Source: Luteibacter mycovicinus (GTDB lineage: Bacteria; Pseudomonadota; Gammaproteobacteria; Xanthomonadales; Rhodanobacteraceae). From it: 64,000 nucleotides of DNA. The DNA lies in NCBI RefSeq assembly GCF_000745235.1, contig NZ_JQNL01000001.1:806001-870000 (forward strand). The letters run 5' to 3'. Positions 1 through 9,472 of this stretch are shown one piece after another. The translations under genes and the position numbers were made by a program. How positions within the stretch are numbered: the first letter of the stretch is position 1; the number at the start of each line of letters is the position of its first letter. The notes under the pieces were generated by a model. The model was given only the letters and a program-made list of their open reading frames with translations, had not been told where the DNA came from and made no database searches.

Positions 1-345
1 ATCAAGGCCAACGAACTGGCCATCGGCTTGCGCCAGCCGGCTCCCGGGTTAGTCATCCACACCGACCAGGGCGCCTCGTACACCTCCGATCGCTACACCC
101 AACATCTGGCCCGGCACGGCATCGTTCAAAGCATGAGCCGAAAGGGGAACTGCTGGGACAACGCCGTCGTCGAACGCGTCTTCCGAAGCCTTAAACAGGA
201 GTGGTTCGGCGAGGAAACCTTCCCGACCCGAGCTCTGGCATCACAAGACGCGATCGACTATCTGGTTCGCTATTACAACCACGAGCGCCTGCACTCCGCG
301 CTCGACTACCGCCCGCCAGCCGAGTTTGAGAGGATGGCGGCTTAA
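1..345 (+). CDS. IS3-family transposase OrfB, 3' part (5' end outside window)
   Basis: C-terminal part of an rve-type DDE transposase that cuts and joins IS ends. The frame is already open at base 1. It shows the second catalytic Asp in HTDQG and, after 35 intervening residues, the catalytic Glu in NAVVERVF, which gives the DD(35)E spacing of the IS3 family, followed by the usual NHERLHSAL region. It corresponds to the last 114 residues of the 271-residue OrfB in the two complete copies elsewhere in this window. It differs from them by at least one residue (VIHTDQG here, VMHTDQG there), so this copy has diverged slightly. Very likely an intact copy cut by the window edge, but that cannot be checked here. 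Confidence 0.93.
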   Translation: MKANELAIGLRQPAPGLVIHTDQGASYTSDRYTQHLARHGIVQSMSRKGNCWDNAVVERVFRSLKQEWFGEETFPTRALASQDAIDYLVRYYNHERLHSALDYRPPAEFERMAA

Positions 346-383
346 CGCTCCTATGCGTGGTCCTCAAATACCCGGCCACTACA
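1..383 (+). mobile_element. IS3-family element, right end (partial copy 1)
   Basis: The last 383 bases match the right part of the 1237-bp IS copies at 27533-28769 and 32429-33665. The terminal inverted repeat ends in CCGGCCACTACA at 383. The next bases, GGCGCGCTCCTAC, are the second half of a GTAGGAGC-type REP hairpin, the same kind of target used by the other two copies. The left end and target duplication lie outside the window. Confidence 0.9.
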
Positions 384-432
384 GGCGCGCTCCTACCACA
401 GCGGCGTCGTAGGAGCGCGCCCTGCGCGCGAA
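384..432. repeat. REP elements (interrupted half plus one complete)
   Basis: Bases 384-396 are the outer half of a REP in reverse orientation, interrupted by the IS. A complete forward REP (GTAGGAGCGCGCCCTGCGCG, continuing to 432) follows at 409-432. The complete one folds as GCGCGC-CCT-GCGCGC behind a GTAG head. The two elements face each other as an inverted pair. Confidence 0.8.
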
Positions 433-459
433 TAAGGTCACGTCGGCGAAGACGACCGC

Positions 460-942
460 TTAATGGTGATGACCGCCGGCGCCGTGCACGTGACCGTGCG
501 CCAGCTCTTCTTCGGTGGCGTCACGCACGTCGGTGATCTCGACGGCGAAGTGCAGGGTCTGACCGGCCAGCGGGTGGTTGCCGTCGACGGTGACGTTGTC
601 GCCTTCGATCTTGCTGACGGTGACGTTGATGCTGCCCTGGTCGTTACGACCCTGGAACTGCATGCCCGGCTGGAGGTCTTCCACGCCCTGGAACGCAGCG
701 CGCGGCACCACCTGGATCAGTTCTTCGTGACGCGGGCCGTAGCCCTCTTCGGCGGCGACGTCGACCTTGAACTGGTCACCCACCGAGCGGCCTTCGAGCG
801 CCTTCTCCAGACCCGGGACGATGTGGCCTTCGCCATGGATGTAAGCCAGCGGCTCGCGACCGTCCGAGCTGTCGATGACGTTGCCCTGGTCGTCGGTCAG
901 CGTGTAATGGAAGGAAACGGCGTGGCGGTTGGCGATCTGCAT
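460..942 (-). CDS. slyD: FKBP-type peptidyl-prolyl cis-trans isomerase, SlyD-like
   Basis: A 160-residue cytoplasmic prolyl isomerase/chaperone. The N-terminal FKBP half contains the YIHGEGHIVPGLEKALEG core. An IF (insert-in-flap) chaperone domain follows at about residues 70-130. The C-terminus is His-rich (HGHVHGAGGHHH), as in metal-binding SlyD proteins that handle nickel or other metals. The ATG at 942 was chosen because family alignment begins at MQIANRH and a GAGAG sequence lies just upstream; an in-frame upstream ATG would add about 12 residues unlike the family. It is transcribed divergently from the carboxylase gene with a 189-bp shared upstream region. Identification is firm; the metal role is inferred from the His tail. 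Confidence 0.93.
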   Translation of the reverse strand: MQIANRHAVSFHYTLTDDQGNVIDSSDGREPLAYIHGEGHIVPGLEKALEGRSVGDQFKVDVAAEEGYGPRHEELIQVVPRAAFQGVEDLQPGMQFQGRNDQGSINVTVSKIEGDNVTVDGNHPLAGQTLHFAVEITDVRDATEEELAHGHVHGAGGHHH

Positions 943-1131
943 GAAATTCTCTCGCTGGGAGGGGGAATGGAAAGACATGAAGGCGCCTTCCCGGACCCAC
1001 AAGGCTAGGCGACACGCCGCCCCGGTGCAAATCGGCGGAACCGGGCATGCTGCGCCGCAACCCTCCGGGTCGTCGCGATCTGCTAGTTTTTCGGGTTTTC
1101 CCCACCCCATCCAGACCCCGCCGGGAGCCGC

Positions 1132-3126
<1,995 letters not shown>

Positions 3127-3137
3127 CCGGAGCTTCC

Positions 3138-4037
3138 ATGAACGCATCGAACCACGTTCGCATCGTCGAGGTCGGCCCACGCGACGGCTTGCAGAACGAG
3201 AAGGCCATGCTCCCCGCCGCCGTGAAGATCGAACTGATCGACCGGCTGTCGGCGACCGGCCTGGCAACGATCGAAGCGACCAGCTTCGTCAGCCCGAAAT
3301 GGGTACCGCAGCTCGCCGATGCCGCCGAGGTCTTCCTCGGTATCCGCAAGGCGGCCGACGTGGTCTACCCCGTGCTGGTGCCCAACCTGCAGGGCTACGA
3401 GCGTGCGCGCGAGGTCGGCGCCACCGAGGTCGCCGTGTTCACGGCCGCGTCGGAAGCGTTCAACCAGAAGAACATCAATGCCTCCATCGATGCGTCGATC
3501 GATCGTTTCGTGCCGGTGATGGAACGTGCGCGGGCCGATGGCGTCGCGGTACGCGGCTATGTGTCGACCGTGCTCGGATGCCCTTATCAGGGCGAGGTGC
3601 CGGTGGCCGACGTGGTGCGTGTCGCCCGCCGCCTGCATGAACTGGGCTGTCACGAGATTTCGCTTGGCGACACGATCGGGGTCGGTACGCCCGTGAAGGC
3701 GCGCGCGATGCTCCGCGCCGTCGCGTCGGAAGTGCCGATGCCTGCGCTGGCCGTGCATTTCCACGACACGTACGGCCAGGCGCTGGCGAACATCCTCGCC
3801 TGTCTGGAAGAAGGCGTCCGCGTCGTCGACAGCGCCGTCTCGGGGACGGGTGGCTGCCCGTATGCCAGGGGGGCCACGGGCAACGTGGCCAGCGAGGACG
3901 TGGTGTACATGCTGCACGGCATGGGCATGGAGACCGGCGTCGATCTGGACCGCCTGGTGGAGACGGGAGCCTGGCTGGCCGGGCAGTTGGGGAAGGAAAC
4001 GGCAAGCCGGGTGACGCGGGCGCGTATGGCGGGCTGA
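3138..4037 (+). CDS. mvaB: Hydroxymethylglutaryl-CoA lyase
   Basis: A 299-residue TIM-barrel lyase that splits HMG-CoA into acetoacetate and acetyl-CoA, the last step of leucine degradation. It begins VRIVEVGPRDGLQNEK, the DRE-TIM signature with the metal-binding Asp. It has the SFVSPKWVPQLAD segment, the metal-binding HFHDTYGQ, and the conserved cysteine loop SGTGGCPYARGATGN. The ATG at 3138 follows the carboxylase stop by 11 bp, with GGAGC as ribosome site, so the two genes form an operon. Length is normal for the bacterial enzyme (about 300). Confidence 0.96.
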   Translation: MNASNHVRIVEVGPRDGLQNEKAMLPAAVKIELIDRLSATGLATIEATSFVSPKWVPQLADAAEVFLGIRKAADVVYPVLVPNLQGYERAREVGATEVAVFTAASEAFNQKNINASIDASIDRFVPVMERARADGVAVRGYVSTVLGCPYQGEVPVADVVRVARRLHELGCHEISLGDTIGVGTPVKARAMLRAVASEVPMPALAVHFHDTYGQALANILACLEEGVRVVDSAVSGTGGCPYARGATGNVASEDVVYMLHGMGMETGVDLDRLVETGAWLAGQLGKETASRVTRARMAG

Positions 4038-4048
4038 GGCGGCTCCCA

Positions 4049-4075
4049 TCGCCAGCAGGGCTGGCTCCTGCCCGG
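4049..4075. repeat. REP-like element, CCAGC variant
   Basis: The stretch CGCCAGCAGGGCTGGCTCCT sits in the 79-bp gap between mvaB and the next gene. It matches the REP variants at 17049-17126 and 54628-54775, here in reverse orientation and with the outer GTAG head degenerated to GCAG. Confidence 0.6.
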
Positions 4076-4116
4076 GCAGTTGGCCATTCCCCATCCAAGC
4101 TGGCAGCATCAGGCGT

Positions 4117-5088
4117 ATGCCTGCCGATTATCTGATCCGCCCCATCGAGCCCCGCGACGATGCCCACATCGCCGCGGTCATACGCCATGTGATGCCGGAG
4201 TTCGGCGCCGACGGCCCGGGCTTCGCGATCCACGACGCCGAAGTCGACGCCATGTCATCGGCCTACGCCCGCCCACGCGCCGCGTATTTTGTCGTCGAGA
4301 AGGACGGCCGCGCCATCGGCGGGGCGGGCATCGCGCCGCTGGACGGCGGCGACGACGAGACCTGCGAACTTCGCAAGATGTATTTCCTGCCCGAGGCCCG
4401 TGGCATCGGCGCCGCCTCGAAGGTGATGCGTGCCTGTCTGGACGCGGCCCGGCGCGCCGGTTTCTCACGTTGCTACCTGGAAACGCTGACGGGGATGGAC
4501 GCGGCGCAGGCCGTGTACTTCCGGCATGGCTTCACCCGGATCGACGCTCCGATGGGTGGCACGGGCCATTTCAGCTGCGATCGCTTTTTCCTGCGCAGCC
4601 TCAATGACGGCGACCTGATCGTCGCGCCCAAACCGCCCTCGCTGGTGTTCGGCATCGACGACCCCGGCAAGGAAGACGTCCTGCCGCTGATCGAGCAGCT
4701 GCACGGATACCTGTCCGACCTCTACCGCCATCCCCTGCCGCAGGCGATCGGCGTGGAGAACCTGCGTCGATCCGACACCACCTTCATGACGGCCCGTGTC
4801 GATGGCCAGCCGCTGGCCTGCGGTGCCGGTGTCGACCACGGCGATTACGTCGAGCTGAAATATATGTACGTCGTGCCCGCCTGCCGCGGCATGGGCCTGG
4901 GCAAGCAGATGCTGGAGGCCCTCGAACGCCAGGTGCGCGCGGGCGGTGGGACGAAGGTGAGACTGGAGACCGGCACCGCACAAACGGAGTCGATCGAACT
5001 CTACGAGCGATCGGGCTACCACCGCTGCCCGCCCTTCGGCGATCATCACGCCAATCCGTCCAGCATCTTCATGGAAAAACCCCTGTGA
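4117..5088 (+). CDS. Double-GNAT N-acetyltransferase
   Basis: A 323-residue protein made of two GNAT acetyltransferase domains. The first (about residues 5-160) shows LRKMYFLPEARGIGAASKVM, the acetyl-CoA pyrophosphate-binding region, and ends in YFRHGFTRID. The second (about 170-323) repeats the pattern with LKYMYVVPACRGMGLGKQML and ELYERSGYHRCPPFG. In family knowledge R/Q-x-x-G-x-G/A binds acetyl-CoA; both domains keep a version of it (ARGIGA and CRGMGL), so both may be active. The second domain resembles proteins annotated as PhnO/MarR-linked GNATs. The substrate is unknown. The next GNAT gene overlaps its stop by 4 bp, implying co-translation. Confidence 0.85.
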   Translation: MPADYLIRPIEPRDDAHIAAVIRHVMPEFGADGPGFAIHDAEVDAMSSAYARPRAAYFVVEKDGRAIGGAGIAPLDGGDDETCELRKMYFLPEARGIGAASKVMRACLDAARRAGFSRCYLETLTGMDAAQAVYFRHGFTRIDAPMGGTGHFSCDRFFLRSLNDGDLIVAPKPPSLVFGIDDPGKEDVLPLIEQLHGYLSDLYRHPLPQAIGVENLRRSDTTFMTARVDGQPLACGAGVDHGDYVELKYMYVVPACRGMGLGKQMLEALERQVRAGGGTKVRLETGTAQTESIELYERSGYHRCPPFGDHHANPSSIFMEKPL

Positions 5089-5654
5089 TCCGTATCGCCG
5101 TCGAGGCCGACGCCGCCGCCTGCCACGCCATCTACGCACCCGTGGTGAAAACCAGCGCGATCACCTTCGAGACCGACCTGCCGGGTGACGACGTCATGCG
5201 TGAGCGCATCGTCGCGCGCATGGCGCACCATCCGTGGCTGGTGTGGGAAGAAAACGGCGACGTTCTGGCGTATGCGTATGCGGGGCGCTTCCGCGAGCGC
5301 GCCGCGTATGACTGGGTCGCCGAGACGTCGATCTACGTGCACGAGAAAGCGCGCCGTCGCGGCATCGCCCGGCGACTCTATGGCGTACTGCTGGAGGCGC
5401 TGCGTCTGCAGGGAATCAATCAGGCGGTCGGCGTCATCACGCTGCCGGGCGCGACCAGCGTCGCCATGCACGAAGCCATGGGATTCCGGGCCGCCGGCGT
5501 GTGGCCCAAGGCCGGCTACAAGCTGGGCGAGTGGTGGGACGTCGGCGTCTTCAGCCGGTTCCTGAGTGAGCCGCAGAATCCACCGACCGCCGTCATTCCG
5601 TTCGCGCAGATGGTCGCGTCCGGTCGTATTCAGGCCTTCCTCGCCGAGGCCTGA
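5085..5654 (+). CDS. GNAT N-acetyltransferase, phosphinothricin/methionine sulfone acetyltransferase-like
   Basis: A 189-residue single-domain GNAT. It begins MIRIAVEADAAACHAIYAPV, has the FRERAAYDWVAETSIYV segment typical of the PAT/YncA (MddA) group, the acetyl-CoA motif RRRGIARRLY, and ends with GFRAAGVWPKAGYKLGEWWD, also typical of that group. Known relatives N-acetylate phosphinothricin, methionine sulfone or methionine sulfoximine, so a detoxification role is likely but unproven. The start is GTG at 5085, nested in the preceding stop (GTGA), so translation is probably coupled to the double-GNAT gene. Confidence 0.85.
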   Translation: MIRIAVEADAAACHAIYAPVVKTSAITFETDLPGDDVMRERIVARMAHHPWLVWEENGDVLAYAYAGRFRERAAYDWVAETSIYVHEKARRRGIARRLYGVLLEALRLQGINQAVGVITLPGATSVAMHEAMGFRAAGVWPKAGYKLGEWWDVGVFSRFLSEPQNPPTAVIPFAQMVASGRIQAFLAEA

Positions 5655-5665
5655 GCGTCGGCGAC

Positions 5666-5685
5666 GCGGGAGCGTGTGCTCCCGC
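5666..5685. repeat. Short perfect hairpin without T-tract
   Basis: GCGGGAGC-GTGT-GCTCCCGC forms a perfect 8-bp stem in the 96-bp gap after the GNAT gene. No run of T follows, so it is not a typical intrinsic terminator. It may be a decayed REP-type palindrome. Confidence 0.45.
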
Positions 5686-5750
5686 ACAAAGCCAATCCCC
5701 GATGCCTCGGCTAAGATGGGCCTCTTTGCCAGTCGCACCGCGGAGTTTCC

Positions 5751-6518
5751 ATGCAGCTCGAACAGGTCAGGGCCGTCATCACCGGCGGCGCATCCGGTCT
5801 CGGTCACGCCGTCGCCGGGCGACTCGTCGCCGCCGGCGCGAAAGTCGCGCTCTTCGACGTCAACGAAGAGAAGGGCCAGGCCGCCGTGGCCGCCCTCGGC
5901 TCGCACGCTTCGTTTTACCGCACCGACGTCACTTCCGAAGAAGGCGTGACCGCCAACGTCACCGCCGCGCAGGACGCCATGGGTGGCCTCAACGCCGTGA
6001 TCAACTGCGCCGGTATCCTTGGCGCGGGTCGCGTGCTGGGCAAGGAAGGCCCGATGCCGCTGGCCAACTTCAGCACCACCGTGCTGGTCAACCTGGTCGG
6101 CAGCTTCAACGTCGCCAAGGCCGGTGCCCAGCTGATGCAGGGCAACGCGGCGGGCGAGGACGGCGAGCGCGGCGTCATCATCAACACCGCATCGGTCGCC
6201 GCCTATGAAGGCCAGATCGGACAGGCCGCCTACTCCGCGTCCAAGGGCGGCGTGGTCGGCATGACGCTGCCGATGGCGCGCGAGCTCGCGCGCTTCGGCA
6301 TCCGCGTGAACACGATCGCGCCGGGCATCTTCTGGACGCCGATGGTCGACGGCATGCCACCGCAGGTGCAGGAATCGCTGTCCGCGTCGATTCCCTTCCC
6401 GTCGCGCCTGGGCAAGCCCGAGGAGTTCGCCGACACGGTGGCCTTCCTCCTCACCAGCCGTTATATCAACGGCGAGACGATCCGCCTCGACGGCGGCGTC
6501 CGTCTCGCTCCCAAGTAA
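5751..6518 (+). CDS. SDR-family oxidoreductase, 3-hydroxyacyl-CoA dehydrogenase type 2-like
   Basis: A 255-residue short-chain dehydrogenase. The Rossmann nucleotide loop is [10 protein letters not shown], the structural NAG position reads NCAGI, and the catalytic Ser and Tyr-x3-Lys are in [10 protein letters not shown] and AAYSASKGG. The sequence around [20 protein letters not shown] is typical of the type-2 3-hydroxyacyl-CoA dehydrogenase (HSD17B10-like) group, NAD-dependent enzymes of fatty acid and branched-chain acyl-CoA oxidation. That would fit the leucine-degradation genes a few kb upstream, but the substrate is inferred. The efpL gene begins 23 bp downstream. Confidence 0.85.
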   Translation: MQLEQVRAVITGGASGLGHAVAGRLVAAGAKVALFDVNEEKGQAAVAALGSHASFYRTDVTSEEGVTANVTAAQDAMGGLNAVINCAGILGAGRVLGKEGPMPLANFSTTVLVNLVGSFNVAKAGAQLMQGNAAGEDGERGVIINTASVAAYEGQIGQAAYSASKGGVVGMTLPMARELARFGIRVNTIAPGIFWTPMVDGMPPQVQESLSASIPFPSRLGKPEEFADTVAFLLTSRYINGETIRLDGGVRLAPK

Positions 6519-6541
6519 TCCAAGCCACGACACCGAACGCC

Positions 6542-7105
6542 ATGAAAGCATCCGAAGTCAAAAAGGGTAACGTCGTCGAGAACGACGGCACCGTCTACCA
6601 GGTCCGCGATATCGAACGCAGCGCGCCTTCCGCGCGCGGCGGCAACGTCACCTATCGTTTCACCCTGTACTCGATCCCGGGCAACCGCAAGTTCGATCTC
6701 AGCGTGCGCGCCGATGACGAAATCAAGGAAGTCGCCCTCGAGCGCCGCCAGGCGAAGTTCTCGTACATGGACGGCGACGCGTTCGTCTTCATGGACGACG
6801 AGGACTACACCCAGTACACGCTGGACGCGAGCGTGGTCGGCGACAACGCCGGCTACGTCGTGGAGGACCTCGAGGGTTACTACATCCAGGTGATCGACGA
6901 TGCACCGGTCGGCCTGCAGGTGCCCACGTCGGTCGTGCTGACCGTCACGGACACCGCCCCGGAAATGAAGGGCGCCAGCGCGACCAAGCGGTCGAAGCCC
7001 GCCACGCTGCAGACCGGCATCGAGGTCCAGGTGCCCGAGTACATCACGACGGGCGAAAAGGTCACCGTCAACACGCTGACCGGCGAATTCGCCGGCCGCG
7101 CTTAA
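6542..7105 (+). CDS. efpL: Elongation factor P-like protein EfpL (YeiP)
   Basis: A 187-residue, three-domain EF-P paralogue acting on ribosomes stalled at difficult peptide bonds. The domain I loop reads [16 protein letters not shown] rather than the PGKGQAF loop of true EF-P, so the modifiable Lys is replaced by an Arg-containing tip, as in YeiP/EfpL. Domains II and III follow ([33 protein letters not shown]). The canonical EF-P gene with the Lys loop is elsewhere in this window (38739-39317), beside its modifying enzyme EpmB. A strong hairpin terminator follows the gene. Confidence 0.95.
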   Translation: MKASEVKKGNVVENDGTVYQVRDIERSAPSARGGNVTYRFTLYSIPGNRKFDLSVRADDEIKEVALERRQAKFSYMDGDAFVFMDDEDYTQYTLDASVVGDNAGYVVEDLEGYYIQVIDDAPVGLQVPTSVVLTVTDTAPEMKGASATKRSKPATLQTGIEVQVPEYITTGEKVTVNTLTGEFAGRA

Positions 7106-7113
7106 TGCGCGTC

Positions 7114-7154
7114 GCGGAGCGGCATCGCGCGGTATCGATGCCGTTCCGCGTTTT
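7114..7154 (+). terminator. Intrinsic terminator of efpL
   Basis: GCGGAGCGGCATCG (7114-7127) pairs with CGATGCCGTTCCGC (7136-7149) as a 14-bp stem with one G-T wobble, followed by GTTTT. It lies 9 bp after the efpL stop. Confidence 0.75.
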
Positions 7155-7220
7155 CGCTCGCCGTCCAGTCAGCAAGGCTGCGGCACAATCGCCCGCTCAA
7201 CGGATGAGCAAACCCACCCC

Positions 7221-7841
7221 ATGAACAACGGCTACTCGCTTCGCGCCAGCGTCATCGACACGCTGATCCGGACGAAGCGACCCGACGTGCCCGTGCGCGT
7301 CGCCCTGCGCAATACCGCGGCCGTGGTGCTGCCGATGGCGCTCGGCATTTTGCTGGGCTATCCGCAGATCGGCCTCGGCATCGCGGCCGGCGCGCTCGAC
7401 ACGATGTTCTCCGACCAGCCCGGGCCCTATCAGCAGCGACTCAGCCGTTTGTTTCTCGCCGCGCTGGCCGCCGGTGCCGCATCGCTCGTCGGGTTCCTTA
7501 TCGGCGACTGGATCCTGCCGATGTGCGTCGCCTGCCTGGTCTGCGGTTTCTTCGGCGGCATGCTCGTGGTGTTCGGCCCCGATATCGCGCGCGTGGGCAT
7601 GACCAGCATGCTGCTGCTCGTGATTACGGCGGCGACGCCGAAAGGGCTGGTCGACGCCCTGAGCGGTGGCGCCCTCATCTTTGCCGGCGGCATGCTGCTG
7701 GCCGCCTTCTCGGTCGCGGCGTGGCCGCTGCAACGTTATCGCCCGGAGCGCCTGGCGCTCGCGGTCGTCTACCGCGGGCTGGCGGATCTCGCACGCAAGC
7801 CGCAGAAGGATGGCGAAGCCCCGGCCTCGCCGACGCGATGA
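7221..7841 (+). CDS. FUSC-family membrane protein, N-terminal half (frame broken)
   Basis: A 206-residue protein with about five predicted membrane helices (for example VVLPMALGILLGYPQIGLGI and SMLLLVITAATPKGLV). It resembles the first membrane block of FUSC/YccS-type proteins, inner-membrane proteins related to aromatic acid efflux pumps. It ends shortly after the helices in RYRPERLALAVVYRGLADLA, where family members run on into a cytoplasmic domain. That continuation is in the next frame from 7838 (stop and start overlap as ATGA). The two halves sum to about 690 residues, the usual full length, so this is most simply one gene split by a single-base change. Two coupled genes remain possible. 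Confidence 0.75.
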   Translation: MNNGYSLRASVIDTLIRTKRPDVPVRVALRNTAAVVLPMALGILLGYPQIGLGIAAGALDTMFSDQPGPYQQRLSRLFLAALAAGAASLVGFLIGDWILPMCVACLVCGFFGGMLVVFGPDIARVGMTSMLLLVITAATPKGLVDALSGGALIFAGGMLLAAFSVAAWPLQRYRPERLALAVVYRGLADLARKPQKDGEAPASPTR

Positions 7842-9289
7842 ACACGTTGCAGATCACCCTGCTCGGCCGTCATCACGCGCGTGGCCGCGCCATGGAAGCG
7901 TTCCGCGTGTTGCTCGAACTGGCCGAACGACTGCGTCTCGAACTGATCGCCATGGCCGAGCTCGACACACGGAAGGACGGCATGAGCGAGATGTTCCGCG
8001 CCGATGCCGCGCGCGTGCTCGATGCGACGGCCGACGCACTCGACGCCGCCGAACCGCCGCAGCGGGCCGAGCGTGCGCTGGCCACCTTGCAGGCCAGCGA
8101 GCGCGCGTTGCTTGCCGGCTCCAGTGGCATGGGCCTGAGCGGTCATATCCGCGCCCTGTCCGGTCAGCTGGCGGCCGTCGTCCGCAACACGAACTGGGCC
8201 GGCTCGCGCGGTGAAGAACGCGCCCAGCGCGCCGAAACCGCGCTGCCCGAAACGCTGCGCAGCAGCTCCGCGCTGTCCACCCTTCGCGCCAACCTGACGC
8301 CTGGCTCGGTCGCGTTCCGCCACGCGGTGCGCTGCGCCGTCGTCCTCACCCTCGCCTTCGCGCTCTCGCGCTACTTCGCCCTGCCCCACGGTTACTGGCT
8401 GCCGATGACGGCGGCGATCGTGCTGCGCCCCGACTTCGCCGCCACGTTCAATTTCGGTTTGTTACGCGTGGTCGGTACCGTGCTCGGCCTGTTGCTGACG
8501 ACCTTCGTGCTGCGCCTGACGCCCGACGTGCCGTGGGCGCACCTGGCCGTGATGGGCGTGCTGTGCGTCGCCTTCCGTTACCTCGCCGTGGCGCACTACG
8601 GTATCGCCGTCGCCGCACTGACCGGCACGGTCGTCGTCCTGCTGTCGTTCGAGGGCGTGGACCCGAACGCGGCCATGACCGACCGCGTGCTCAACACGGC
8701 GCTGGGCAGCGGGCTCGCCCTGCTGGCGTATCTGCTATGGCCGTCGTGGGAACGCCATCAGGCACGCAACGCCCTGTCCACGATGCTCTGCGCGTACGCG
8801 GATTACCTCGATGCCCTGGTCGCGCCGGCCGACCGTCGCACGCGACACGAGGTACGCACCGCCACGCGTACGGCGCGGACCAACGCGCAGGCCTCGGTCG
8901 ACCGCATGCGCGCCGAACCGGGCACGCCGGCCATCCTCCTCGAGCTCGCGGAGACCCTGTTCGCCAACGGCAACCGCCTAGCCCGCACGGCGATGGCGCT
9001 GGAGTCGTTGATCGATGTCGATGAGGTGCCTCAGGCATGGACGCACGTGGGACCGTTCATTCACGAGGCGGCGGTCGCGTTGCGGGCCCAGGCTGAGGCA
9101 CTCACCCGGACCGAAGGCATCGCCGTACCGCCGTTGCTACGCGACCACCAGCGCGGCTTGATGGCGTCGCTGGCGCGGTCGACCGATCGCGAGCTGGCCG
9201 AGGCGGTGGAGCGCCTGACCGACCGCCTGACCGACAACGTGGATACGATCGCGCACGTGGTGACGAGACGGTCGGTGACGCCCGCCTGA
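7838..9289 (+). CDS. FUSC-family membrane protein, C-terminal part (frame broken)
   Basis: A 483-residue continuation of the preceding FUSC protein in the -1 frame. It opens with a cytoplasmic helical region (about residues 1-155), then a second membrane block (about 165-300; CAVVLTLAFALSRYFALPHGYWLPMTAAIVLRPDF contains the FUSC hallmark 'LPHGYWLPMTAAIVL'), then a second cytoplasmic helical domain. The ATG at 7838 has no convincing ribosome site, which favours either a frameshift mutation/assembly error or coupled re-initiation at ATGA. The frame is also open well upstream of 7838, so the exact break cannot be placed. Confidence 0.75.
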   Translation: MNTLQITLLGRHHARGRAMEAFRVLLELAERLRLELIAMAELDTRKDGMSEMFRADAARVLDATADALDAAEPPQRAERALATLQASERALLAGSSGMGLSGHIRALSGQLAAVVRNTNWAGSRGEERAQRAETALPETLRSSSALSTLRANLTPGSVAFRHAVRCAVVLTLAFALSRYFALPHGYWLPMTAAIVLRPDFAATFNFGLLRVVGTVLGLLLTTFVLRLTPDVPWAHLAVMGVLCVAFRYLAVAHYGIAVAALTGTVVVLLSFEGVDPNAAMTDRVLNTALGSGLALLAYLLWPSWERHQARNALSTMLCAYADYLDALVAPADRRTRHEVRTATRTARTNAQASVDRMRAEPGTPAILLELAETLFANGNRLARTAMALESLIDVDEVPQAWTHVGPFIHEAAVALRAQAEALTRTEGIAVPPLLRDHQRGLMASLARSTDRELAEAVERLTDRLTDNVDTIAHVVTRRSVTPA

Positions 9290-9302
9290 CCCCACACCGC
9301 CT

Positions 9303-9402
9303 GTAGGAGCGCGCCCTGCGCGCGAAAAGCCTACAGCGGGCAACGCCTCCCCTTTCCGCGTCGCCGCTCCATAGGCTTTTCGCGCGCAGGGCGCGCTCCT
9401 AC
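9303..9402. repeat. REP pair, 30-bp perfect inverted repeat
   Basis: A forward REP beginning GTAGGAGCGCGCCCTGCGCG (9303-9332) and its exact reverse complement (9373-9402) form a 30-bp perfect inverted repeat with a 40-bp spacer, a BIME-like arrangement. Each unit also folds on its own (GCGCGC-CCT-GCGCGC). It fills the gap between the FUSC gene and the ACMSD gene. Confidence 0.88.
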
Positions 9403-9472
9403 CGCGCGGCAGCGCGGCACCGTTGTTGCACCGCCAGAAGCCCCGGGCCTGCGGCGGGGATACACTCGGGCC

